A stretch of DNA of 50,052 nt, taken from positions 1 to 50,052 of the forward strand of contig QFPK01000024.1 in NCBI GenBank assembly GCA_003248865.1, in the 5' to 3' direction. How positions within the stretch are numbered: position 1 is the stretch's first letter; every line of letters starts with the position of its first letter. The position numbers were made by a program, and so were the translations under genes. Below, one piece after another: positions 43,626 to 50,052 of this stretch. The notes below the pieces were generated by a model. It searched no databases, was not told the origin of the DNA, and saw only the letters and a program-made list of their open reading frames with translations. This DNA is from Sphingomonas sp. (GTDB taxonomy: Bacteria; Pseudomonadota; Alphaproteobacteria; Sphingomonadales; Sphingomonadaceae).

Positions 43626-44468
43626 TCAGGCCGCTTTGAGGCGCTGCATTCCCTCGGCCAAGGTCCAGAGAGCGCGATTGAGCGTCACATTCTGGTCGAT
43701 ACCGTTGATCGCACGGGTCTGGGCGCGGCGGATGCGGCCTTCTGCGTTGCGCCTGCGGCCCTGCAACCCGCCCCGAATGACATTCTCCTGTATCACGTTG
43801 AACGTGGTCCACAGGCTGCGGTCGGTGTCCTCGCGGCGGCGCGGCTCGATGATCTGCTCAGGCCGCAACGGGCTTTCGTCCTCGCCATAGCGCGCGACAA
43901 GGCTAACCTCGCCGAGCAAGCGCCTTTCGTCCTCGGAAAGCTGAATCCCCTTCATGGTTTCGCTGGCGTCGATCAGCCGGGGGAAATCCTCGGCCACGGT
44001 ATAAACGCCCTCGATAATGTCATGCTCTATATTGCCCTTGTGCGGAACGCGGACCTCCTCAAACCGCTCGCCCGCAATCATGCTGTTCGTGCAGACGAAC
44101 CGCAGCATCCCGGCAAACATCTGATAGGCGCTGGTCCCGTCATGGCTGTTGACGATGATGACCTCGGCGGCCTCGGGCTTGCCGATGCCGTCAGCACGGC
44201 GCAGGCGCAGCATATGTTTGGCGTGGCCGTGGCGGCTGCCGTCGCGGGGAACGGACTGCACGGCGAAGAACGGGAACCATCCTTCCCGGCGCACCCCCTC
44301 CACGATGTCGATGGTCGGAACATAGACGTAGCGATCCGACCGGCTGTCGTGTGCCTCGCGGGCGAAGATGGACGGGACGTGCCGATACAGTGCCTCATTG
44401 TCGAGCGGCTCCCTGCCGCTGATCTGGTGGGCATTGCGGCCGAACCGGGTGGCAAGCTGATGATACAT
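43626..44468 (-). CDS. DUF932 domain protein (ICE/phage-plasmid type)
   Basis: A 280-residue protein matching DUF932: FFAVQSVPRDGSRHGHAKHM, EVIIVNSHDGTSAYQMFAGM, LRFVCTNSMIAGERFEEVRV. The ATG at 44468 has AAGGAG eight bases before it. The upstream in-frame extension lacks family features. DUF932 proteins are common on phages, plasmids and ICEs, and their biochemical role is not settled. It has a long leader containing a large inverted repeat at 44488-44522. Confidence 0.85.
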   Translation of the reverse strand: MYHQLATRFGRNAHQISGREPLDNEALYRHVPSIFAREAHDSRSDRYVYVPTIDIVEGVRREGWFPFFAVQSVPRDGSRHGHAKHMLRLRRADGIGKPEAAEVIIVNSHDGTSAYQMFAGMLRFVCTNSMIAGERFEEVRVPHKGNIEHDIIEGVYTVAEDFPRLIDASETMKGIQLSEDERRLLGEVSLVARYGEDESPLRPEQIIEPRRREDTDRSLWTTFNVIQENVIRGGLQGRRRNAEGRIRRAQTRAINGIDQNVTLNRALWTLAEGMQRLKAA

Positions 44469-44487
44469 GGCTGGACTCCTTGGGCTT

Positions 44488-44522
44488 GGGTTTCCGCGCA
44501 GCGGAGCGCCGCGCTGAAACCC
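44488..44522 (-). repeat. inverted repeat in DUF932 leader
   Basis: GGGTTTCCGCGC (44488-44499) pairs with GCGCTGAAACCC (44511-44522) at 11 of 12 positions, with an 11-base loop. It lies about 20-55 bases upstream of the DUF932 start. The element GCGGAGCGCCGC at its centre is also found in the DUF736 leader at 47095-47106. The rest of the gene-free stretch 44469-44807 shows nothing else. Confidence 0.5.
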
Positions 44523-44807
44523 TGCCCGTCGGCGAGACCGGGGGTGCAACCGGAGTGGGCTGCTTCGCGGGGAACCGGCTGCACGGAACGCGAAGCGTGG
44601 AGGAAGCTGGGCGGAAGCCGCTCCGAAGGGCGCCAGGGGCAGCGCCCCAAGCCCCTTGTTGTTGTCAAAGCAAGCGCTTCCCGGCGCTAGCGCTTCGACA
44701 TCACATATCCCGAAAATGTCAGTCGGCTCGAACCGCATCCTTCTCTGTTCCCCAACGATCTCGGCCCGATCGCTTAGCCGTGGGGAATCATAGACGCGGT
44801 CGGCAGG

Positions 44808-45365
44808 TCATCTGTCGCGGGCGTGCCCCTCGTAGCGGCCGTCCAGATTCCGCTCGAAGAGTACACCCCTTTGTAGTCGAAGCTCTGCCGCCAGCTCATC
44901 ATTGAGCGTGATGGAAATGCTGGAAAGTTTGAGGGGCTTCCGTCGCCCGACGACGCGGGCATAGACAGTGATCGCATAATCGCCGGGCTCGAACCGATAT
45001 TCGTCCTCATGGACGGAAAGAACGAAATGATGATTGGCGGCCAGCCCCGCACGGCTGATATATAGACCGCTGCCGGCGGACAGCTTCTCGGTTTCGCCAT
45101 AACCCCAGAAGCTGAACGTCCGTTCGGTGCCGTTCCTGAGCGCCTTAACATACATGCCTTCGACAACCTGTCCCTGAGCAGCGGTGCTGTAGAGCAGCGT
45201 CCGAAGGAAGATCTTAGGTGTGGGTTTTGGCACGATGTCATGGCCGAAAAACACGATCGTCGGCATCGTCATTGCCAAGCGCCCTCGGCGAAGAAGGACC
45301 AACCAGAAGGTACCGACCGAAACGGCGAGCGACGCTATGGAAATCGGGACGCTGATCATCTCCAT
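44808..45365 (-). CDS. unknown membrane-anchored protein, second gene of pair
   Basis: A 185-residue protein I do not recognise. One N-terminal membrane helix (SVPISIASLAVSVGTFWLVL) is followed by Arg-rich LLRRGR, which predicts the remainder in the cytoplasm. The rest is beta-rich: PKIFLRTLLYSTAAQGQVVE, RTFSFWGYGET, NHHFVLSVHEDEYRFEPGDY, SSISITLNDE. It could be an immunoglobulin-like or lipocalin-like sandwich. No catalytic motif is seen. The start is eight bases after the stop of the larger upstream gene, so the two are almost certainly one operon. Base composition is slightly more AT-rich than the trb genes, which suggests cargo. Confidence 0.65.
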   Translation of the reverse strand: MEMISVPISIASLAVSVGTFWLVLLRRGRLAMTMPTIVFFGHDIVPKPTPKIFLRTLLYSTAAQGQVVEGMYVKALRNGTERTFSFWGYGETEKLSAGSGLYISRAGLAANHHFVLSVHEDEYRFEPGDYAITVYARVVGRRKPLKLSSISITLNDELAAELRLQRGVLFERNLDGRYEGHARDR

Positions 45366-45372
45366 TGTTACA

Positions 45373-46545
45373 TCATGCTCCTGCGGTCTGAGTGGCTTCC
45401 GCAATTGCCTTTTGTAATCCGGCCGCGGCTTCAAGGGTCGTCGCGTCGACTAGAGATGCATCCTTGGTTCCGGCGATGCCGATGAGGATGGAAGCGACGG
45501 CAGCCGACAAATCCCGCAGTTGCTGCGACCGAAAATCACTGGGGTCGATTTCGTCAAAGTCTATGTCGTCGATGCTTCTGGAGAGCACCGCGAACCAAGG
45601 AGCATCGGTTTCCAGGAGCCGCGTGAATTTCTCATATCCGATGATACGGAACCGCCGGACAGAATCCGGGTCTCGTTCAATCATCGCGTCGCCCAGCGCG
45701 TCCTGCCAATCGCGATAGAGCAGCGCTTCACGGTAGGACAATCCGCCGACGGCGCGCTCTACGGTTTCTCTTACAACATCGTCATCCGGCGCCTTGCCCC
45801 CCGTTTCCTTGGCGAGATACGCGGCAAGACGTCGGCAAATTTCCAACTTTTTATCGACGGGAAGACTCCGAAGGTGATCGGGGTCTGATTTCAGTTTACC
45901 CTCAGTGGCTGTGTGAGCCTCCACTTCGAAGCGCATGGCTAGGGCTGCTTGGCAGGTCTGATCGAGCCTTGTGAGATCGATACCCCAAAGGGCGCTAAGT
46001 CGCGTCAGGCGATGGAGTTCAACGTGTGGTCCGTCCGCGAGCGCCTTTTGAAAAGCTGCGATCTGCTTTGAAATCGGCGTGGCGACGTTTGTTTTTCCAC
46101 GCGGCAGGGCACGCAACTCAAGGTTCATCCCCCGAATCCACCCGATCAGCGTCGCGATCCTGTAGAGTGTGCTGATCCGCTTGTAGGCGTTGAAATCTAA
46201 CGGAAGCGTGGAAGTCTTCAAAAACGCATGCCGCTTGTCGATAAATATTTCTTTCGATCGCCAGACGATCTTCTCGCAGGACTCGCTTAGCGGCGCCAGA
46301 TACTGACGATATACAGTAGCCTCCGATTGCTCCCTGACGCGCCGTTCTTTCAAACGCTCGAAGAGATAGTCCTTTAATATCGAGACGAGTAGCGCGCTGG
46401 TTGCGCCGATGATCGCCGCCCACACGACCATACTGGAAGCAGGCGGCGCTGCGACAGGTAACGGCGTCGACGATGCCTGGACCGCAGCATGTGTGAGTGC
46501 AGCCATCGTCTCGGACGCTAACGCGGTTACTGATAGATGAGCCAC
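45373..46545 (-). CDS. unknown membrane-anchored protein, first gene of pair
   Basis: A protein of about 390 residues that I do not recognise. A membrane helix near 40-60 (VVWAAIIGATSALLVSIL) is followed by a basic helix (KDYLFERLKERRVREQSEA) and a largely helical cytoplasmic body, including NAYKRISTLYRIATLIGWIR and REALLYRDWQDALGDAMIER. No nuclease, ATPase or protease motif is visible. I prefer a GTG at 46545, with GAGGGGGG directly upstream. ATGs at 46506 and 46623 are alternatives. A two-gene membrane cargo in an ICE hot spot resembles defence or exclusion modules, but no function can be claimed. Confidence 0.65.
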   Translation of the reverse strand: MAHLSVTALASETMAALTHAAVQASSTPLPVAAPPASSMVVWAAIIGATSALLVSILKDYLFERLKERRVREQSEATVYRQYLAPLSESCEKIVWRSKEIFIDKRHAFLKTSTLPLDFNAYKRISTLYRIATLIGWIRGMNLELRALPRGKTNVATPISKQIAAFQKALADGPHVELHRLTRLSALWGIDLTRLDQTCQAALAMRFEVEAHTATEGKLKSDPDHLRSLPVDKKLEICRRLAAYLAKETGGKAPDDDVVRETVERAVGGLSYREALLYRDWQDALGDAMIERDPDSVRRFRIIGYEKFTRLLETDAPWFAVLSRSIDDIDFDEIDPSDFRSQQLRDLSAAVASILIGIAGTKDASLVDATTLEAAAGLQKAIAEATQTAGA

Positions 46546-46645
46546 GATCCCCCCTCGACCCGCAGTAACAGAAGCTCGGCAGAACGTAATCGTCGATTGG
46601 GACGGCTTTGCATTTGTCGTCAAGACGGCGTGCTGTTTCGACGAG

Positions 46646-46679
46646 AATGACGCCCCGCTCCGAGGAGCGGGGCGTCATT
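46646..46679 (-). terminator. long perfect hairpin after DUF736 gene
   Basis: AATGACGCCCCGCTCC (46646-46661) and GGAGCGGGGCGTCATT (46664-46679) form a perfect 16-base dyad directly after the DUF736 stop. It lacks a T-run, but its length, GC content and position make it a strong transcription stop between DUF736 and the downstream gene pair. Confidence 0.65.
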
Positions 46680-46685
46680 GGCTGG

Positions 46686-46985
46686 TCAGCGCGACCAGAT
46701 GAGGACGTATTCGCCGGCGGTGTCGCTCTCGGAGAGCGTGGCGTAGACCGGAGCCGGGAAGCTCGGGTCGTCCAGCTTGGCTGAGATGTAGTCGCGGCCT
46801 TCGCGGCTGGTCTTCTTCCAGGCCGCGCCGATGTCCATGTCAGCGGTGCTGATGCGGAAGTCGGGGGATTTCTCGCCGTCCTTGTCGACCGGGCGGAGGG
46901 TCGCCTTGGTGTTGAGGGTAAGCGTCTTGATGACGCCGGCGAACTCGCCCTTGCTGTTGGCGGTGAAGGTACCGATCGTAGCCAT
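46686..46985 (-). CDS. DUF736 domain protein (intact copy)
   Basis: A 99-residue protein matching DUF736 over its full length: IGTFTANSKGEFAGVIKTLT, SPDFRISTADMDIGAAWKKT, and a C-terminal GEYVLIWSR. DUF736 proteins are ubiquitous on alphaproteobacterial plasmids and ICEs. The fold is small and beta-rich, and the function is unknown. GGAG lies 10 bases before the ATG. This copy survives while the one at 40178-40388 is broken. Its leader has a large inverted repeat, and a long hairpin follows its stop. Confidence 0.88.
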   Translation of the reverse strand: MATIGTFTANSKGEFAGVIKTLTLNTKATLRPVDKDGEKSPDFRISTADMDIGAAWKKTSREGRDYISAKLDDPSFPAPVYATLSESDTAGEYVLIWSR

Positions 46986-47090
46986 GTCGTATTCTCCTGC
47001 TTGCTCGGACCGCGCCCATCGCGGCCTCGATGGCGTTTCGTCGGCTGGGGACGATCGACCGCGCACCCGAAGGGCCGCAGCGCAGCGGAG

Positions 47091-47163
47091 GATGGCGGAG
47101 CGCCGCTTTTTTGCCTCGCGATGCAAAGCCGCAGGCGGCGGAAAAAAGTGGCGATCCGCCATT
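47091..47163 (-). repeat. large inverted repeat in DUF736 leader
   Basis: A 22-base arm at 47091-47112 (GATGGCGGAGCGCCGC then T6) pairs with 47142-47163 (A6 then GTGGCGATCCGCCATT) at 19 of 22 positions, with a 29-base GC-rich loop. It lies about 105 bases upstream of the DUF736 start. It shares GCGGAGCGCCGC with the DUF932 leader. Nothing else is seen in the gene-free stretch 46986-47323. Confidence 0.6.
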
Positions 47164-47323
47164 GCGGGAAGGCGAACGGCCTCGGGCAGACCAGCCATTG
47201 GGGAGGCTGTTTGGGCAGCGCCGGGCTAGGAATAGCAGAGGGACAAAGCGATCGTGGCGCACACGCGCGAAACGAGGAGGTCAGTAGCGCCCATCATTCC
47301 CGCGAAGATGCTACGCCGGTGCG

Positions 47324-48154
47324 ATGACGAATCACGACTACCAGCGGGAAGACCAAGACCCTCGCGAGGGACTGGCGGAGGAAGGATTGCTCTCGCCCCT
47401 GATCGAGGACTGGCGGGCGATCTACATCGAGAATTATGCGCCATGATTCGACCTGGCGCGCGACGTTAATCGTTACGCCACCTGGCTCTTCCAGGAACAT
47501 CAGGACGCCGGCAATGGTGGGCCGGCTGATGCGCAAGCCCCGACAGCGGTGCGCATGTATGGGCGCGCGATGAACGCGTTCGCGGCATCTGTCATGCTGG
47601 CCGAACGCGCCATGGCCATCGAAGCGGCGGGCGCCGTGCGCGCGATCTACGAAGTGGGATTCTGGCTGAGCCTGCTCGCCACCGATCCACTCAAGGCGCT
47701 CGAAGCGCTGGAGATCGACGAGCACGACAATGCGATCCAACGGGAGATATTACTTCGCGAAGAGCATCCCTCGGATGCCGCCGTTGTCGCGGCGTCGCTG
47801 AAGCGCGAGGCGCATCACGTTGCGAAGCTAGCCAAACGAAAGAGCCTCAGTGTTAAAAAGATCGCCCAGACCATGCCGAAACGGTCGGGTTATCTCGAAT
47901 ATCGTTTGGTCAGCGCTTTTTACGGCCATCTGTCCAGCAGCAGTCTCGATGGCTTGAAGAAGAGAAATGGCAAAGGCGGCGTGACCAATATTCTGGGTCC
48001 GTTCGAAACGGAGATCCCGAAAGCGCTGTCCTTCGCGCTCGACGCGATGCTTCGCTGTACCCGCTATTTCGAAGTCATGATGAAGGAAGGCCGGCAACCC
48101 GACCGCCTGGAGAAGGCTCACCGCACCTTGCTGGGCCTTCAGGACGCACCTTGA
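47324..48154 (+). pseudogene. DUF5677-like gene with in-frame TGA
   Basis: The frame from ATG 47324 reads MTNHDYQREDQDPREGLAEE ... DWRAIYIENYAP, then TGA (47444-47446), and continues in the same frame as FDLARDVNRYATWLFQEHQD and a long helical protein to 48154. The middle (RMYGRAMNAFAASVMLAERA; AGAVRAIYEVGFWLSLLATD) resembles DUF5677-type proteins. So either a nonsense mutation has split the gene, or translation restarts at GTG 47549 or ATG 47555 to give about 200 residues. The gene is on the strand opposite to its neighbours. Its function is unknown. Confidence 0.6.
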
Positions 48155-48248
48155 TCGAACAGCGGCGGCGCGCGACAAGCGCGCCGCCGCGATTTTTCCG
48201 GTCGAAGGATAAGGCCGGAGCCGCTCGCGCGGCCCCGGCCCAATGCCG

Positions 48249-49958
48249 CTATTCGGCGGCGACGGCAAAGGACGCTTCGCCGTCCTCCCCGACGGTCCCG
48301 GCGTCCTCGGCCTCGACGGTCGCGGGCTGCTCCGCCTCCGGCTCGGGCGTCCGCAGGATCGCGGGCAGCCAGCCGGTCCCGGCCAGAAGCTGCTCGGCGG
48401 CTTGCGCCATGTCCAGCTTCTTCATGTCCGCGATACGGCGGGCGGCATCCTCCGACACGCCTTCGGCGACGGCCTCCACGATATGCGCCTTGGTGACACG
48501 GCCAAGGTAGCTGTCCACGGTAGGTGTCCAGTCCCTCGCCACGTCAAGGTAGCTGTCCACGGTAGGTGTCCAGTCCCTCGCCACGTCCAGTGCCAGCTCG
48601 GTCGCCAGCCTGTTCGCCGTTTGCAGCGAGCGGGGTTTGCGGTCCCACGGCAGACGCAGTGCGTTGACGGTGCGCGCCGCGCAATGCGCCAGCAACGCAA
48701 TGCGCTTTTCGTCCGCCAGTCCGACGATGAAGTCCCACAGGTCAGCCACGTCACGCGGCATGCGCTCGGCCCATGCCTCATGCTGCGCGCTCGCCCGCGC
48801 CGCCAAGGGCGTGTCTTCGATCCCGTCCGCATGGCTTCCCAGGGGGGTCACGGTCGGACGAACCTCAAGGCAACCGGCCTCGGCATAGCTGTAGAACAGT
48901 TGCGCGGTCAGGGTATGGGTCAGCGCGATCAACGCCGTATCGGGCTGATCGGCCAGCGCCACGCGAAGCGCCAGCGTCCGATGCGCGGACAGGTCGCGGG
49001 TGAGGCTGTCGGAAATCGGCTTGCCCGGCTCCTCTTCCTCCTCAACGTCCTGCACGTCCTCATCGCCATCCTCCGGCCGCTCGTCCTTCCCGGTCTCCGG
49101 GACGGTCGCATCGCCTTCTTCCGGCTCGGGCTGTGGGTCGGCCAGCGCCTCATCCTCGAGCCGCACGAAACCACGTTCGACTCGAACGCTGCCATCATGG
49201 TGCAACACGACGAACGCCCCACCATGCGCGATCACATTGGCGTCGTAGGCCGAACGCTTGGCCGAAATCGTGTCGATCTCGTCGGACACCGCCTCCAGCT
49301 TCGCCGCAACGTCCTCGGGCATTTCGTCATAGGACGAATAGCCATCGGCAAGCGTATCATACTCGGCGGACAGCGCGTCCAGCCGCGCCTCGTCCTCGTC
49401 GGACAGGGCGATGGGCTGCGGATAGAAACGCCGCATCCCGTGGGCATGAGGATAGTCGATATGCGCCTCGGCCCATTTCCAGCCCTCGGCCTGCACCTCG
49501 CTCGCAATGTCGCGCAGCTTTTCGGCGGCGAGCATATCGAGCAAGCCCACATCCTCGAAGAACCCGCCACGGTCCTCGCTGAACAGGTCGCGGATGATAT
49601 TGCCGCCGGCCTCAACATAGGCGTCGGCCCCGATGAATACCGCACGGCGATCATCGGCGGGCACGTTGGCGGCGGTCATGTCGCGCCGGATGATCCAAGG
49701 TTCGCGATTGTGATGCAGGCCCTCAAACACTTGCTCCTGCCGGGCATGGTCCTCGGTGATGGCGAAGGCCATAAGCTGATCCAAGGTCAGCCCATCCTCA
49801 CGATAGACCTGCAACAGCTTGGGGCTGACAGCGCCAAGGCGAAGCCGCTGCTTCACCACGCCCGCCGACACGCCGAACCGCGCGCCGATCTCCTGCGCGC
49901 CCCAGCCTTTATCATTGGAAAGCTCCGCAAACCGCTCGAACTGGTCGGCGGGGTGCAT
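48249..49958 (-). CDS. ParB/Spo0J-like protein missing its N-terminal domain
   Basis: This 569-residue frame starts MHPADQFERFAELSNDKGWG, which in full ParB-like ICE proteins is an internal site just before the HTH (AQEIGARFGVSAGVVKQRLR). The N-terminal nucleotide-binding domain with GxxRR is absent. A TAA lies two codons upstream, and the DNA before it looks like an insertion-sequence end. The middle has an acidic linker (near 270-315), and the C-terminal part carries a perfect 42-base tandem duplication (DVARDWTPTVDSYL twice). Such proteins bind DNA and stabilise or regulate ICEs; this one is likely impaired. Confidence 0.8.
   Translation of the reverse strand: MHPADQFERFAELSNDKGWGAQEIGARFGVSAGVVKQRLRLGAVSPKLLQVYREDGLTLDQLMAFAITEDHARQEQVFEGLHHNREPWIIRRDMTAANVPADDRRAVFIGADAYVEAGGNIIRDLFSEDRGGFFEDVGLLDMLAAEKLRDIASEVQAEGWKWAEAHIDYPHAHGMRRFYPQPIALSDEDEARLDALSAEYDTLADGYSSYDEMPEDVAAKLEAVSDEIDTISAKRSAYDANVIAHGGAFVVLHHDGSVRVERGFVRLEDEALADPQPEPEEGDATVPETGKDERPEDGDEDVQDVEEEEEPGKPISDSLTRDLSAHRTLALRVALADQPDTALIALTHTLTAQLFYSYAEAGCLEVRPTVTPLGSHADGIEDTPLAARASAQHEAWAERMPRDVADLWDFIVGLADEKRIALLAHCAARTVNALRLPWDRKPRSLQTANRLATELALDVARDWTPTVDSYLDVARDWTPTVDSYLGRVTKAHIVEAVAEGVSEDAARRIADMKKLDMAQAAEQLLAGTGWLPAILRTPEPEAEQPATVEAEDAGTVGEDGEASFAVAAE
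48504..48587 (-). repeat. perfect 42-base tandem duplication in parB-like gene
   Basis: 48504-48545 and 48546-48587 are identical. Each encodes DVARDWTPTVDSYL, so the reading frame is kept. Identity is complete, which points to a recent duplication. Confidence 0.9.
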
Positions 49959-49971
49959 GTCTTAGGTCATG

Positions 49972-50052
49972 TGTCAACTGTCCTTCGAAGCATTTTTTGG
50001 CAGATATCCGTCAGTTTCTGGTCTTGTTGTCGGGTGACACTGTCCTTCGAGC
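49972..50052. mobile_element. probable insertion-sequence end with repeated terminal sites
   Basis: TGTCAACTGTCCTTCGAAGC at 49972-49991 and TGACACTGTCCTTCGAGC at 50035-50052 share ACTGTCCTTCGA in the same direction, 62 bases apart. A TGTCAACTG-type end with repeated internal copies resembles IS21-family termini. It lies directly where the parB-like gene loses its 5' part. The transposase would be beyond the right edge. Confidence 0.45.

Noticed and set aside
47041..47327. Short proteins in the DUF736 leader
   Set aside because: They span the inverted repeat, have no family features, and lack ribosome-binding sequences.
48504..48587. CRISPR-like repeat
   Set aside because: There are only two units with no spacers, and they lie in frame within a coding sequence.

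Overview
The window looks like high-GC alphaproteobacterial DNA, most likely from a sphingomonad (Sphingobium, Sphingopyxis or Novosphingobium type). This is inferred from base composition, codon use and gene families; there is no rRNA or marker gene to confirm it. About half is the backbone of an integrative conjugative element (ICE) or related plasmid. The other half is accessory cargo.

Region 1 (1-6.9 kb) is a compact catabolic-looking group: acyl-CoA ligase, class C beta-lactamase-fold hydrolase, class III aminotransferase, TetR regulator and amidase. The promoters of three of these genes share operator-like elements. Region 2 (6.9-9.5 kb) is heavily scarred. It holds the 3' relic of a large serine recombinase, then a chain of truncated and fused genes: an alpha/beta hydrolase fused to a scrap of sulfide:quinone-reductase-like sequence, two YeeE/YedE-type transporter fragments, and a small membrane protein.

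Region 3 (9.6-23.7 kb) is a stress and metal island, all on the plus strand: exported catalase-peroxidase KatG, a DUF4010/MgtC membrane protein, a VIT1/CCC1 transporter, a cytochrome b561, an OmpR-type two-component system, and an RND efflux operon (adaptor, HME-type pump, DUF3240, TolC-type outer membrane factor, MlaA). Four near-identical 17-base direct-repeat boxes with an 11-base period lie in front of genes in this region. They suggest one regulon run by the embedded response regulator.

Region 4 (23.8-43.5 kb) is the transfer machinery: LysR regulator, a small exclusion-like protein, DUF2274, trbI-G-F-L-K-J-E-D-C-B, a CopG-type protein, the TraG coupling protein, a DUF3363 relaxase, a candidate oriT, a lytic transglycosylase, a DUF736 gene destroyed by internal deletion, the TraF peptidase, DUF2840, a HTH protein, DUF2285, DUF6499, and an XRE regulator. 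Most neighbours overlap by four bases (ATGA), so the operon is tightly coupled.

Region 5 (43.6-50 kb) is the maintenance and accessory end: DUF932, an unrecognised two-gene membrane pair, an intact DUF736, a gene with an in-frame TGA, and a ParB-like gene. The ParB-like gene has lost its N-terminal domain at a junction with what looks like the end of an insertion sequence, at the right edge. No integrase, att site, tRNA or CRISPR array is visible. The best candidates for something undescribed are the direct-repeat regulon, the two-gene membrane pair, and the large inverted repeats in the leaders of DUF932 and DUF736.
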